This document shows positions 15,926 through 24,063 of a DNA stretch of 47,820 nucleotides, one piece after another (the stretch's first letter is position 1; each line of letters starts with the position of its first letter). This DNA is from Pseudomonas maioricensis (GTDB lineage Bacteria; Pseudomonadota; Gammaproteobacteria; Pseudomonadales; Pseudomonadaceae), in NCBI RefSeq assembly GCF_022790535.1, contig NZ_LOHG01000027.1:1-47820 (forward strand). The letters are read 5' to 3'. The notes under the pieces are model-generated. The model did not search any database. It was given only the letters and a program-made list of their open reading frames with translations, and was not told where the DNA came from. Both the position numbers and the translations under genes were made by a program.

Positions 15926-16546
15926 TTACTTGGAGTAGAGCTCGACAATCAGGCTTTCGTTGATGTCGGCGGACAGATCACTGCGAGCTGGAACGTTCTT
16001 GAAAACGCCCGATTTCTTCTCAGTGTCTACTTCTACCCATTCTACGCGGCCACGTTGGGCACACAGATCGAGAGCCTGGACGATGCGCAGTTGGTTCTTG
16101 GCTTTCTCGCGGATAGCAACCACGTCACCAGCACGAACCTGATACGACGGAACGTTAACGGTTTTGCCGTTTACGCTGATCGACTTGTGCGAAACCAATT
16201 GACGGGATTCGGCACGAGTCGAGCCGAAGCCCATACGGTATACAACGTTGTCCAGACGGCATTCGAGCAATTGCAGCAGGTTCTCACCAGTAGCGCCTTT
16301 CTTGCCGGCAGCTTCTTTGTAGTAACCGCTGAATTGACGCTCGAGTACGCCGTAGATACGACGAACTTTTTGTTTCTCACGCAGCTGGGTGCCGTAGTCG
16401 GACTGACGGCCACGGCGCTGGCCGTGGATACCTGGAGCTGCTTCGATGTTGCACTTGGATTCGATCGCGCGAACGCCGCTCTTCAGAAAGAGATCGGTGC
16501 CTTCACGACGAGCAAGCTTGCATTTTGGACCAATGTAACGAGCCAT
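15926..16546 (-). CDS. rpsD: 30S ribosomal protein S4
   Basis: A 206-aa 16S rRNA-binding assembly protein of the 30S body. It starts MARYIGPKCKLARREGTDLF. The S4 RNA-binding domain is in the second half (CRLDNVVYRMGFGSTRAESRQLV). In E. coli, S4 represses translation of the alpha operon by binding the leader before rpsM; the leader here (17342-17394) is where the equivalent site would lie. It is 18 bp after rpsK. Confidence 0.98.
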   Translation of the reverse strand: MARYIGPKCKLARREGTDLFLKSGVRAIESKCNIEAAPGIHGQRRGRQSDYGTQLREKQKVRRIYGVLERQFSGYYKEAAGKKGATGENLLQLLECRLDNVVYRMGFGSTRAESRQLVSHKSISVNGKTVNVPSYQVRAGDVVAIREKAKNQLRIVQALDLCAQRGRVEWVEVDTEKKSGVFKNVPARSDLSADINESLIVELYSK

Positions 16547-16564
16547 TTCTTACAGTCTCCTGGA

Positions 16565-16954
16565 TTACACGCGGCGCTTCTTCGGCGGACGGCACCCGTT
16601 GTGCGGGATTGGCGTCACGTCGGTGATGCTGGCGATCTTATAGCCACAGCCGTTCAAAGCACGGACAGCAGACTCACGACCTGGGCCTGGACCTTTGACG
16701 TTAACGTCGAGGTTCTTCAGACCATATTCCAGCGCAGCTTGACCAGCACGTTCAGCAGCTACTTGAGCAGCGAACGGGGTGGACTTGCGAGAACCGCGGA
16801 AACCCGAACCGCCGGAGGTAGCCCAGGACAGCGCGTTACCTTGACGATCGGTGATGGTGACGATTGTGTTGTTAAAAGAAGCGTGGATGTGGGCGATGCC
16901 ATCAACCACCGTCTTTTTAACTTTTTTACGAGGACGAGCAGCAGGTTTTGCCAT
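16565..16954 (-). CDS. rpsK: 30S ribosomal protein S11
   Basis: A 129-aa protein of the 30S platform, next to the E-site mRNA. The core HIHASFNNTIVTITDRQGNALSWATSGG and the basic end CRPPKKRRV are standard, and a Lys/Arg-rich N-terminus (AKPAARPRKKVKKT) precedes them. It is in the alpha operon, 30 bp after rpsM. Confidence 0.98.
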   Translation of the reverse strand: MAKPAARPRKKVKKTVVDGIAHIHASFNNTIVTITDRQGNALSWATSGGSGFRGSRKSTPFAAQVAAERAGQAALEYGLKNLDVNVKGPGPGRESAVRALNGCGYKIASITDVTPIPHNGCRPPKKRRV

Positions 16955-16984
16955 GACTAAATTCCTGTCGTTGCGCTGGTGCGA

Positions 16985-17341
16985 TTACTTGCGGATCGGC
17001 TTACGCGGACCTTTGCGAGTACGCGCGTTAGTCTTGGTACGCTGACCGCGCACTGGAAGACCACGACGATGGCGCAGACCGCGGTAGCAGCCCAAATCCA
17101 TCAAGCGCTTGATTTTCATGTTGATTTCGCGACGCAGGTCACCTTCAGTGGTGAACTTCGCCACTTCGCCACGCAGCTGTTCAATCTGCTCGTCGCTCAG
17201 ATCTTTGATCTTTGCCGCTGGGTTAACCCCAGTGGTTGCACAGATTTTCTGTGCAGTGGTGCGACCAACACCATAGATGTAGGTCAGCGAGATAACAGTA
17301 TGCTTGTTATCTGGAATGTTAACGCCTGCAATACGGGCCAT
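16985..17341 (-). CDS. rpsM: 30S ribosomal protein S13
   Basis: A 118-aa protein of the 30S head that bridges to the 50S subunit and contacts P-site tRNA through its basic tail. MARIAGVNIPDNKHTVISLT, the helix-two-turn-helix region and the C-terminal GQRTKTNARTRKGPRK are all present. It is the first gene of the alpha operon, with its own promoter at 17401-17429 and about 50 nt of leader. Confidence 0.98.
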   Translation of the reverse strand: MARIAGVNIPDNKHTVISLTYIYGVGRTTAQKICATTGVNPAAKIKDLSDEQIEQLRGEVAKFTTEGDLRREINMKIKRLMDLGCYRGLRHRRGLPVRGQRTKTNARTRKGPRKPIRK

Positions 17342-17400
17342 TCAGTGGGACTCCAATTGACAGCTACCTACGCCCCGGAAGCCAAGAAATAGGGCGCGAG

Positions 17401-17429
17401 ATAATATCGCTGTAATAACAAATAATCAA
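17401..17429 (-). promoter_or_regulatory. Alpha operon promoter before rpsM
   Basis: On the minus strand TTGATT (17424-17429) and TATTAT (17401-17406) are separated by exactly 17 bp, a good sigma70-type pair. Transcription would start near 17394 and read rpsM-rpsK-rpsD-rpoA-rplQ. The -35 begins one base after the hairpin at 17430-17453. Confidence 0.6.
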
Positions 17430-17453
17430 CCCAGCAGCGCACTAGCTGCTGGG
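17430..17453 (-). terminator. Hairpin between rpmJ and the alpha operon
   Basis: CCCAGCAGC (17430-17438) and GCTGCTGGG (17445-17453) form a perfect 9-bp stem with a 6-nt loop, 18 nt after rpmJ. The minus-strand RNA continues UUGAUUAUUUGUUAUU, U-rich but broken, so it is probably a partial terminator of the spc operon that lets some polymerase into rpsM. Confidence 0.6.
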
Positions 17454-17471
17454 CTTAAGCACAGATCACAC

Positions 17472-17588
17472 TCAGCCTTGGCGCTGTTTGTGACGTGGTT
17501 CCGCGCTGCAAATTACTCGAACAACACCTTCGCGGCGAATAATCTTGCAGTTACGGCACAGCTTTTTCACCGATGCACGAACTTTCAT
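17472..17588 (-). CDS. rpmJ: 50S ribosomal protein L36
   Basis: A 38-aa protein translated as [20 protein letters not shown] and on to PRHKQRQG. It is a small zinc-ribbon protein of the large subunit. All four zinc ligands are present (Cys11, Cys14, Cys27, His33), so this is the zinc-containing form. The start has GAGGAG upstream. It is the last gene of the spc operon, 28 bp after secY, as in other Gammaproteobacteria. Confidence 0.97.
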
Positions 17589-17616
17589 TACCAGCTCCTC
17601 GAACCTTATGGGTACT

Positions 17617-18945
17617 TCAGCGCAACATGCCGCTGCCGTAGCCCTTCAGGTTGGCTTTCTTCATCAGGGATTCGTACTGGTGCGAAACGAGGTGCGATTG
17701 TACTTGGGACATGAAGTCCATCACAACCACTACCACGATCAGCAACGAGGTCCCGCCAAGGTAGAACGGTACGTTTGCTGCAACCACCAGAAACTGAGGC
17801 AGCAGGCAGACGGCCGTCATATATAGAGCACCGAACATGGTCAAGCGGGTCAGAACGCCATCAATATAGCGCGCAGACTGCTCGCCTGGACGGATGCCCG
17901 GAATAAAGGCACCGGACTTCTTCAGGTTTTCCGCTACGTCTTTCGGATTGAACATCAACGCCGTATAGAAGAAGCAGAAGAAAATAATCCCTGCACTAAA
18001 CAGCAGAATATTCAACGGCTGACCAGGAGCGATCGACTGCGAGATGTCCTGCAACCAGCCCATACCTTCAGACTGACCGAACCAGGCACCCAACGACGCT
18101 GGAAACAGCAAAATGCTGCTCGCGAAAATAGCTGGAATAACACCGGCCATATTCACTTTCAGCGGCAAGTGGCTAGTCTGCGCAGCAAAGACCTTACGGC
18201 CCTGCTGACGCTTGGCGTAGTGAACAGCAATACGACGCTGACCACGCTCAATGAACACCACAAAACCGATAATCGCTACTGCCAGCAAACCGATCGCAAC
18301 CAGGGCAAAAATATTGATATCACCCATACGTGCAGACTCGAAAGACTGCCCGATCGCTCTCGGAAGACCGGCCACGATACCTGCGAAGATCAACATCGAG
18401 ATACCGTTACCAACACCGCGCTCGGTAATCTGCTCGCCCAGCCACATCATGAACATCGCACCAGCCACAAAGGTGGTGACAGCCACGAAGTGGAAGCCGA
18501 TATCTGCAGAGAACGCAACGCCCTGACCGGCCAGGCCAACGGACATGCCGATAGCTTGAACCAAGGCCAGAACGACGGTGCCGTAGCGGGTGTACTGGCT
18601 GATCTTGCGACGGCCAGCTTCCCCTTCCTTCTTCAACTGCTCCAGCTGTGGGCTGACGGCGGTCATCAATTGCATGATGATCGATGCCGAGATGTACGGC
18701 ATGATCCCCAGTGCAAAAATGCTCATCCGCTCCAGCGCACCGCCGGAAAACATGTTGAACAAGCTAAGAATGGTCCCCTCATTCTGTCGAAACAGGTCTG
18801 CGAGTCGCTCCGGGTTAATACCTGGAACCGGGATGTGTGCGCCTATTCGGTAGACGATAATCGCCAGGAACAGAAAACGCAGACGAGCCCAGAGTTCAGA
18901 CATACCGCCTTTGCCGAGCGCAGAGAGAGCACCTTGCTTAGCCAT
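17617..18945 (-). CDS. secY: Preprotein translocase subunit SecY
   Basis: A 442-aa, ten-span inner-membrane protein that forms the Sec channel with SecE (44330-44698 here) and SecG. The N-terminus [19 protein letters not shown], the plug/segment-2 region [14 protein letters not shown] and the cytoplasmic loops are normal; it ends [17 protein letters not shown]. Its start codon directly follows the rplO stop with no gap, so translation is probably coupled. Confidence 0.98.
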
Positions 18946-19380
18946 TTATTCCTCGAACTTGCCGCCAGCTGCTTCGATAGCCGCACGCGCACCTTTGGTG
19001 GCTGCGATACCTTTGATGGTGACAGCGCGATTAACTTCGCCGGACAGCATGATTTTCACGCGCTGTACGTTTTGGTTAATCACGTTGGCATCCTTCAGGG
19101 ACTGCACAGTTACAACGTCGCCTTCCACTTTAGCCAGCTCGGACAGACGCACTTCTGCGCGGTCCATGGCCTTCAGGGAAACGAAGCCGAATTTTGGCAG
19201 ACGACGATGCAACGGCTGTTGGCCGCCTTCAAAGCCCGGAGCAATAGTGCCACCGGAACGGGAGGTCTGACCTTTGTGACCACGGCCACCAGTCTTACCC
19301 AAACCGCTACCGATACCACGGCCCGGACGATGCTTTTCGCGACGGGAACCCGGCGCTGGACTCAGATCATTGAGTTTCAT
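18946..19380 (-). CDS. rplO: 50S ribosomal protein L15
   Basis: A 144-aa late-assembly protein of the large subunit. The Gly/Arg-rich N-terminus (PGSRREKHRPGRGIGSGLGK, GGRGHKGQTSRSGG) threads into 23S rRNA; the globular C-terminus is Val/Ala-rich. It is 3 bp after rpmD and abuts secY. Confidence 0.98.
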   Translation of the reverse strand: MKLNDLSPAPGSRREKHRPGRGIGSGLGKTGGRGHKGQTSRSGGTIAPGFEGGQQPLHRRLPKFGFVSLKAMDRAEVRLSELAKVEGDVVTVQSLKDANVINQNVQRVKIMLSGEVNRAVTIKGIAATKGARAAIEAAGGKFEE

Positions 19381-19383
19381 CGA

Positions 19384-19560
19384 TTAACCCTCGACTCGCA
19401 GCATGTAGTAAGCTTTGTTGATCATCCCGCGATTCTCGGGAGTATCCAGCACTTCTACAGTGTGACCGATGCGACGCAGACCCAGACCTTTAACACACAG
19501 TTTGTGGTTAGGAATGCGACCGGTCATGCTTTTGATCAGCGTTACTTTAACGGTAGCCAT
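19384..19560 (-). CDS. rpmD: 50S ribosomal protein L30
   Basis: A 58-aa protein, MATVKVTLIKSMTGRIPNHK to NKAYYMLRVEG, with the L30 ferredoxin-like core (GLGLRRIGHTVEVLDTPENRGMI). ATG at 19558-19560 and TAA at 19384-19386, read on the minus strand. It sits 2 bp after rpsE and 3 bp before rplO in the spc operon. Confidence 0.97.
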   Translation of the reverse strand: MATVKVTLIKSMTGRIPNHKLCVKGLGLRRIGHTVEVLDTPENRGMINKAYYMLRVEG

Positions 19561-19562
19561 GA

Positions 19563-20063
19563 TCAGAAGATCTCCTTGACACTTTTGCCGCGCTTGGCAG
19601 CAATGGATTCAGGAGATTGCATAGCCTTCAAACCCTTAAAGGTGGCGTGAACCACGTTTACCGGGTTAGTCGAGCCATAGCACTTGGCCAATACGTTCTG
19701 AACACCAGCAACTTCCAACACTGCGCGCATAGCGCCGCCAGCGATGATACCGGTACCTTCAGAGGCAGGCTGCATGTACACCTTCGAAGCGCCATGAGCG
19801 GACTTCATTGCGTACTGCAGAGTAGTGCCATTCAGATCAACCTGGATCATGTTGCGGCGAGCAGCTTCCATCGCCTTCTGGATCGCAGCAGGCACTTCAC
19901 GTGACTTGCCACGGCCAAAACCAACACGCCCTTTACCATCACCAACCACGGTCAACGCGGTGAAAGTGAAGATACGGCCGCCCTTTACAGTCTTTGCAAC
20001 GCGGTTAACTTGAACCAGCTTCTCAATGTAGCCTTCGTCGCGTTTTTGGTCGTTATTTGACAT
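19563..20063 (-). CDS. rpsE: 30S ribosomal protein S5
   Basis: A 166-aa protein of the 30S body near the mRNA entry site, important for decoding accuracy. The S5 double-stranded RNA-binding domain begins at about residue 11 (EKLVQVNRVAKTVKGGRIFT), and the loop contacting helix 34, where spectinomycin-resistance changes occur in other species, has the normal sequence. The second domain ends KRGKSVKEIF. It is 3 bp after rplR. Confidence 0.98.
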   Translation of the reverse strand: MSNNDQKRDEGYIEKLVQVNRVAKTVKGGRIFTFTALTVVGDGKGRVGFGRGKSREVPAAIQKAMEAARRNMIQVDLNGTTLQYAMKSAHGASKVYMQPASEGTGIIAGGAMRAVLEVAGVQNVLAKCYGSTNPVNVVHATFKGLKAMQSPESIAAKRGKSVKEIF

Positions 20064-20066
20064 AAC

Positions 20067-20417
20067 TTAGAACTCCAGCCCGCCTTCACGAGCAGCATCA
20101 GCCAGCGCCTTGACGCGGCCGTGGTACTTGAAGCCAGAACGGTCGAAAGCCACTTGCGATACACCGGCGGCTTTCGCACGCGCAGCGACCAGCTGGCCAA
20201 CCTTAGTGGCCGCGTCGATGTTGCCAGTGGCACCATCACGCAGTTCTTTGTCCAAAGTCGAGGCGCTCGCCAAGACTTTGCTGCCGTCGGCCGAAATGAC
20301 CTGGGCATAAATGTGCTGCGAAGAGCGGTGCACGCAGAGACGCACGACTTCTAGCTCGTGCATTTTCAGGCGTGCTTTGCGAGCGCGACGCAGTCGGGTA
20401 ACTTTTTTGACGGTCAT
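20067..20417 (-). CDS. rplR: 50S ribosomal protein L18
   Basis: A 116-aa protein that binds 5S rRNA together with L5 and places it in the central protuberance. The basic N-terminus (VKKVTRLRRARKARLKMHEL) and the ending FDRSGFKYHGRVKALADAAREGGLEF are typical. It lies 10 bp after rplF in the spc operon. Confidence 0.98.
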   Translation of the reverse strand: MTVKKVTRLRRARKARLKMHELEVVRLCVHRSSQHIYAQVISADGSKVLASASTLDKELRDGATGNIDAATKVGQLVAARAKAAGVSQVAFDRSGFKYHGRVKALADAAREGGLEF

Positions 20418-20427
20418 TTGCTATGCC

Positions 20428-20961
20428 CTACTTCTTCTTGGCTTCTTTACGGCGGACGACTTCGTCTGCGTAACGCACACCTTTGCCTTTGTATGGCTCA
20501 GGACGGCGGAAGTCGCGGATCTCAGCGGCCACTTGACCAACCAACTGCTTGTCGATACCTCGGATGAAGATATCGGTCTGGTTGGGAGTCTCAGCGGTGA
20601 TGCCTTCCGGCAGTTCGTAATCCACTGGGTGCGAGAAGCCAAGAGCCAGGTTCAGCACTGTGCCTTTTGCTTGCGCTTTGTAACCAACACCGACCAGCTG
20701 GAGCTTACGCTCGAAGCCTTGGCTTACGCCTTGGACCATGTTGTTAACCAGTGCACGAGTGGTGCCGGCCATTGCGCGAGTTTGTTGATCGCCATTGCGA
20801 GCAGCGAAACGCAGCTCACCAGCTTCTTCAACAATCTCAACGGACGAATGGATGTTCAGATCTAGAGTGCCCTTGGCACCCTTCACCGAAAGCTGCTGGC
20901 CGACGAGCTTAACTTCGACGCCTGCTGGCAACTTAACGGGGTTCTTAGCTACGCGTGACAT
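20428..20961 (-). CDS. rplF: 50S ribosomal protein L6
   Basis: A 177-aa protein of the factor-binding stalk base, with two repeated domains and the C-terminal signature PEPYKGKGVRYADEVVRRKE. It starts MSRVAKNPVKLPAGVEVKL. It is 12 bp after rpsH. Confidence 0.98.
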   Translation of the reverse strand: MSRVAKNPVKLPAGVEVKLVGQQLSVKGAKGTLDLNIHSSVEIVEEAGELRFAARNGDQQTRAMAGTTRALVNNMVQGVSQGFERKLQLVGVGYKAQAKGTVLNLALGFSHPVDYELPEGITAETPNQTDIFIRGIDKQLVGQVAAEIRDFRRPEPYKGKGVRYADEVVRRKEAKKK

Positions 20962-20973
20962 GCTTATCCCCCC

Positions 20974-21366
20974 TTAGAACACTGTGCAAAGCACTTCGCC
21001 GCCGACACCGGCAGCGCGCGCAGCACGATCCGTCATCACACCTTTGTTGGTGGAGACGATAGACACACCGAGACCGCCACGTACTTTTGGCAGATCATCG
21101 ACGGACTTGTACTGACGCAAGCCTGGACGGCTGACGCGCTTCACTTCTTCGATGACTGGACGGCCTTCGAAGTACTTCAGCTCGATGGACAACAGCGGTT
21201 TTGTTTCGCTGCTGATCTGATAACCCGCAATGTAACCTTCGTCTTTCAAGACTTTGGCTACAGCAACCTTCAACGTGGAAGATGGCATGCTTACGACGGG
21301 CTTTTCAGCCATCTGGGCATTACGGATACGAGTTAGCATGTCCGCTAACGGGTCCTGCATACTCAT
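20974..21366 (-). CDS. rpsH: 30S ribosomal protein S8
   Basis: A 130-aa 16S rRNA-binding protein (MSMQDPLADMLTRIRNAQMA; RNA-binding C-terminus GVSIVSTNKGVMTDRAARAA). In E. coli, S8 also represses the spc operon by binding its mRNA near rplE. AGGAGCG precedes the first ATG. The gene is separated from rpsN by a 214-nt structured spacer, while nearly all other spc gaps are 28 nt or less. Confidence 0.98.
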   Translation of the reverse strand: MSMQDPLADMLTRIRNAQMAEKPVVSMPSSTLKVAVAKVLKDEGYIAGYQISSETKPLLSIELKYFEGRPVIEEVKRVSRPGLRQYKSVDDLPKVRGGLGVSIVSTNKGVMTDRAARAAGVGGEVLCTVF

Positions 21367-21580
21367 GGGCTAGACGCTCCTAATACAAAATAATTAGCCT
21401 TGCGGCTACAGCTTGTCGCCGAGAAATTCCGGGCAAATGAAAAACACGGGCTCAGGCGAGCCGGCAATTCTAGGCGCACCCCGGAAATGAATCAAGCCCC
21501 AATAGGGGCTTGATTCAAATTCAGGCTTGATTCCGACCAATCGCCTGCGCGACCGACCGGAATCCTGCGTGAAAGGCGTA
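21367..21580 (-). promoter_or_regulatory. Structured spacer between rpsN and rpsH
   Basis: In the direction of transcription the 214-nt spacer holds four hairpins. First, 21564-21529: GATTCCGGTCGGTCGC, loop GCAG, and its partner, 16 bp including four G-U pairs. Second, 21517-21488: a perfect 13-bp stem (TGAATCAAGCCCC) with a 4-nt loop. Third, 21462-21449: GGCTC/GAGCC followed by CGUG and five U, terminator-like. Fourth, 21408-21395: UAGCC-GCAA-GGCUA with a GNRA loop. No ORF with coding character occupies it. A role in attenuation, mRNA processing or S8-mediated control is inference. Confidence 0.7.
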
Positions 21581-21886
21581 TTACCAGCTGGCTTTAACCA
21601 GACCTGGTACATCACCACGCATTGCAGCTTCACGCAGCTTGTTACGGCCAAGGCCGAACTTGCGGTAAACGCCGTGCGGACGACCAGTGATGCGGCAGCG
21701 GTTACGCATGCGCGAAGCGCTTGCGTCACGTGGCTGCTTCTGCAGAGCTACGGTAGCTTCCCAACGCGCTTCTGGACTTGCGTTCAGATCAACGATGATT
21801 GCTTTGAGCGCTGCACGCTTGGTGGCGTACTTGGCAACGGTGAGCTGACGCTTCAGCTCACGGTTCTTCATGCTCTTCTTGGCCAT
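21581..21886 (-). CDS. rpsN: 30S ribosomal protein S14
   Basis: A 101-aa protein of the 30S head (MAKKSMKNRELKRQLTVAKY ... GRPHGVYRKFGLGRNKLREA). It lacks the CXXC pairs of the short zinc form, so it is the long zinc-independent type. The start at 21886 has GGAG upstream; the frame opens to 21952 but those residues overlap rplE and are not part of the family. It is 13 bp after rplE. Confidence 0.98.
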   Translation of the reverse strand: MAKKSMKNRELKRQLTVAKYATKRAALKAIIVDLNASPEARWEATVALQKQPRDASASRMRNRCRITGRPHGVYRKFGLGRNKLREAAMRGDVPGLVKASW

Positions 21887-21899
21887 TTTCCTACTCCAA

Positions 21900-22439
21900 T
21901 CAGTTGCGGAACGGGAATTTGAAAGCACGCAGCAGAGCGCGGCCTTCATCATCGTTCTTGGCAGTGGTGGTCAGGGTAATGTCCAGACCGCGGAGAGCAT
22001 CGATCTTGTCGTAGTCGATTTCCGGGAAAATGATCTGCTCTTTCACGCCCATGCTGTAGTTACCACGACCATCGAAGGACTTGGCATTCAGGCCGCGGAA
22101 GTCGCGAACCCGAGGCAGGGAGATCGACAGCAGACGATCTAGGAACTCATACATACGCTCACGGCGCAGAGTCACTTTGACACCGATCGGCCAACCTTCA
22201 CGGACTTTAAAGCCAGCGATGGATTTCCGAGCGTAAGTCACAACGACTTTTTGACCGGTGATCTTTTCCAGGTCAGCAACAGCGTGCTCGATGACTTTTT
22301 TGTCACCGATCGCTTCGCCCAGACCCATGTTCAGGGTGATTTTGGTAACGCGCGGAACTTCCATCACGTTCGACAGCTTAAGTTCTTCTTTAAGCTTCGG
22401 AGCGATTTCCTTCCGGTAAATCTCTTTTAGTCGTGCCAT
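21900..22439 (-). CDS. rplE: 50S ribosomal protein L5
   Basis: A 179-aa protein that binds 5S rRNA and contacts P-site tRNA (MARLKEIYRKEIAPKLKEEL; QKVVVTYARKSIAGFKVREG; FPEIDYDKIDALRGLDITLT). In E. coli the S8 repressor site on spc mRNA overlaps the start of this gene; I did not find a convincing copy here. It is 20 bp after rplX. Confidence 0.98.
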   Translation of the reverse strand: MARLKEIYRKEIAPKLKEELKLSNVMEVPRVTKITLNMGLGEAIGDKKVIEHAVADLEKITGQKVVVTYARKSIAGFKVREGWPIGVKVTLRRERMYEFLDRLLSISLPRVRDFRGLNAKSFDGRGNYSMGVKEQIIFPEIDYDKIDALRGLDITLTTTAKNDDEGRALLRAFKFPFRN

Positions 22440-22459
22440 GGTCTTCTACCTAGCAGTGT

Positions 22460-22774
22460 TCAAGCATCAACCGCTTTTTGGGTCGACTTGAAGACACGAA
22501 TTTTCTTGCCATCTTCAACTTTGAAACCAACGCGATCAGCCTTGTTGGTTGCACCGTTGAAAATAGCGACGTTAGAAGCGTGCAGTGGCGCTTCTTTCTC
22601 GACGATACCGCCCTGTACGCCCGACATCGGGTTAGGCTTGGTATGACGCTTTACCAGGTTGATCCCACTAACGACCAAACGGTCGTCAGCGAGAACCTTG
22701 AGCACCTTACCGCGCTTACCTTTGTCTTTGCCGGCGATCACGATGATCTCGTCGTCACGACGAATCTTTTGCAT
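22460..22774 (-). CDS. rplX: 50S ribosomal protein L24
   Basis: A 104-aa early-assembly initiator protein. The KOW motif is at residues 7-33 (DEIIVIAGKDKGKRGKVLKV), followed by VKRHTKPNPMSGVQGGIVEKE. It lies 11 bp after rplN in the spc operon. Confidence 0.98.
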   Translation of the reverse strand: MQKIRRDDEIIVIAGKDKGKRGKVLKVLADDRLVVSGINLVKRHTKPNPMSGVQGGIVEKEAPLHASNVAIFNGATNKADRVGFKVEDGKKIRVFKSTQKAVDA

Positions 22775-22785
22775 GTCGGATCTCC

Positions 22786-23154
22786 TTACAGCACTTCTGG
22801 GGCGAGCGAGACGATCTTCATGAACTTCTCAGTACGAAGTTCACGGGTCACTGGCCCAAAGATACGGGTGCCGATCGGCTCTTGCTTGTTGTTCAAAAGA
22901 ACAGCAGCGTTGCCATCAAAGCGGATGATGGAGCCGTCAGCACGACGGACGCCATGGCGAGTGCGGACTACAACAGCAGTCATCACTTGGCCTTTTTTCA
23001 CCTTACCGCGAGGAATTGCTTCCTTGACGGTAACTTTGATGATGTCACCGATACCAGCGTAACGACGATGGGAGCCACCCAGCACCTTGATGCACATAAC
23101 GCGGCGTGCGCCGCTGTTATCGGCCACATCGAGCATGGATTGAGTCTGAATCAT
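22786..23154 (-). CDS. rplN: 50S ribosomal protein L14
   Basis: A 122-aa protein at the subunit interface (MIQTQSMLDVADNSGARRVM ... GPVTRELRTEKFMKIVSLAPEVL). It would be the first spc gene in E. coli. Here only 23 bp separate it from rpsQ and no promoter is evident, so S10 and spc are probably read as one transcript. Confidence 0.98.
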   Translation of the reverse strand: MIQTQSMLDVADNSGARRVMCIKVLGGSHRRYAGIGDIIKVTVKEAIPRGKVKKGQVMTAVVVRTRHGVRRADGSIIRFDGNAAVLLNNKQEPIGTRIFGPVTRELRTEKFMKIVSLAPEVL

Positions 23155-23177
23155 ATAATTTCTCCGACCCCTAGTCC

Positions 23178-23444
23178 TTAGACTTCCACAGCGCGTTCGA
23201 GAATATCAACCAGTGCCCAAGACTTGGTCTTGGCTACAGGACGAGTTTCACGAATCGTGACTTTGTCGCCGATGTGGCATTGATTGGTTTCGTCGTGCGC
23301 GTGCAGCTTAGTCGAACGCTTAACGTATTTACCGTAGATCGGGTGCTTAACGCGACGCTCGATCAGAACGGTGATGGTCTTGTCCATCTTGTCGCTGACA
23401 ACACGGCCAGTCAGCGTACGGACGGTTTTTTCGGCTTCAGCCAT
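23178..23444 (-). CDS. rpsQ: 30S ribosomal protein S17
   Basis: An 88-aa OB-fold protein binding the 5' domain of 16S rRNA (RTLTGRVVSDKMDKTITVLI; HPIYGKYVKRSTKLHAHDE). It lies 2 bp after rpmC, so translation is likely coupled. Confidence 0.98.
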   Translation of the reverse strand: MAEAEKTVRTLTGRVVSDKMDKTITVLIERRVKHPIYGKYVKRSTKLHAHDETNQCHIGDKVTIRETRPVAKTKSWALVDILERAVEV

Positions 23445-23446
23445 GA

Positions 23447-23638
23447 TTACTTACCTGCCTGCTGGTTGAGCACAGTCTTCACGCGAGCGATGTCACGCTT
23501 AACTTGCGAGAGCAGGTGAGACTGCCCCAACTGGCCAGTTGCTTTCTGCATACGCAGATTGAACTGGTCGCGCAGCAGGCCGAGCAGTTGCTCGTTCAGC
23601 TGCTGTGCTGATTTTTCACGAAGTTCATTCGCTTTCAT
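23447..23638 (-). CDS. rpmC: 50S ribosomal protein L29
   Basis: A 63-aa helical hairpin protein near the tunnel exit, where SRP and trigger factor dock ([20 protein letters not shown]). The chosen ATG (23636-23638) overlaps the rplP stop by one base (TGATG). A GTG directly before it would add one residue. Confidence 0.97.
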
Positions 23639-24051
23639 CACATCACCGTCCGTTTAACAAAGGAGGTGGCGAGCGGCAGCTTTGCAGCAGCCAGGGCGAA
23701 AGCCTCACGCGCCAGCTCTTCAGAAACACCCTCGATTTCATACAGGACTTTGCCTGGCTGAATCTGGGCAACCCAGTACTCCACGTTACCCTTACCTTTA
23801 CCCATACGAACTTCGAGGGGCTTTTTGGTTACAGGCTTGTCCGGGAATACACGGATCCAGATTTTACCGCCACGCTTAACGTGACGGGTCAGTGCACGAC
23901 GCGCTGACTCAATCTGACGGGCAGTGAGACGACCACGAGCAACAGACTTCAGCGCGAACTCGCCGAAGCTGACTTTGCTACCGCGCAATGCCAGACCACG
24001 GTTGTGGCCTGTCATCTGCTTGCGGAACTTCGTACGCTTTGGTTGCAACAT
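23638..24051 (-). CDS. rplP: 50S ribosomal protein L16
   Basis: A 137-aa protein near the A-site tRNA elbow and peptidyl-transferase centre ([40 protein letters not shown]). The conserved Arg in the hydroxylation loop is present within the last quoted region's neighbourhood. It is 12 bp after rpsC and its stop overlaps rpmC. Confidence 0.98.
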
Positions 24052-24063
24052 TTGGCGTACCCC

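Noticed and set aside
21406..21729. A 107-codon frame spanning the rpsN-rpsH spacer
   Set aside because: It is mostly an out-of-frame reading of rpsN and then the hairpin region; composition is not protein-like and no ribosome binding site precedes it.
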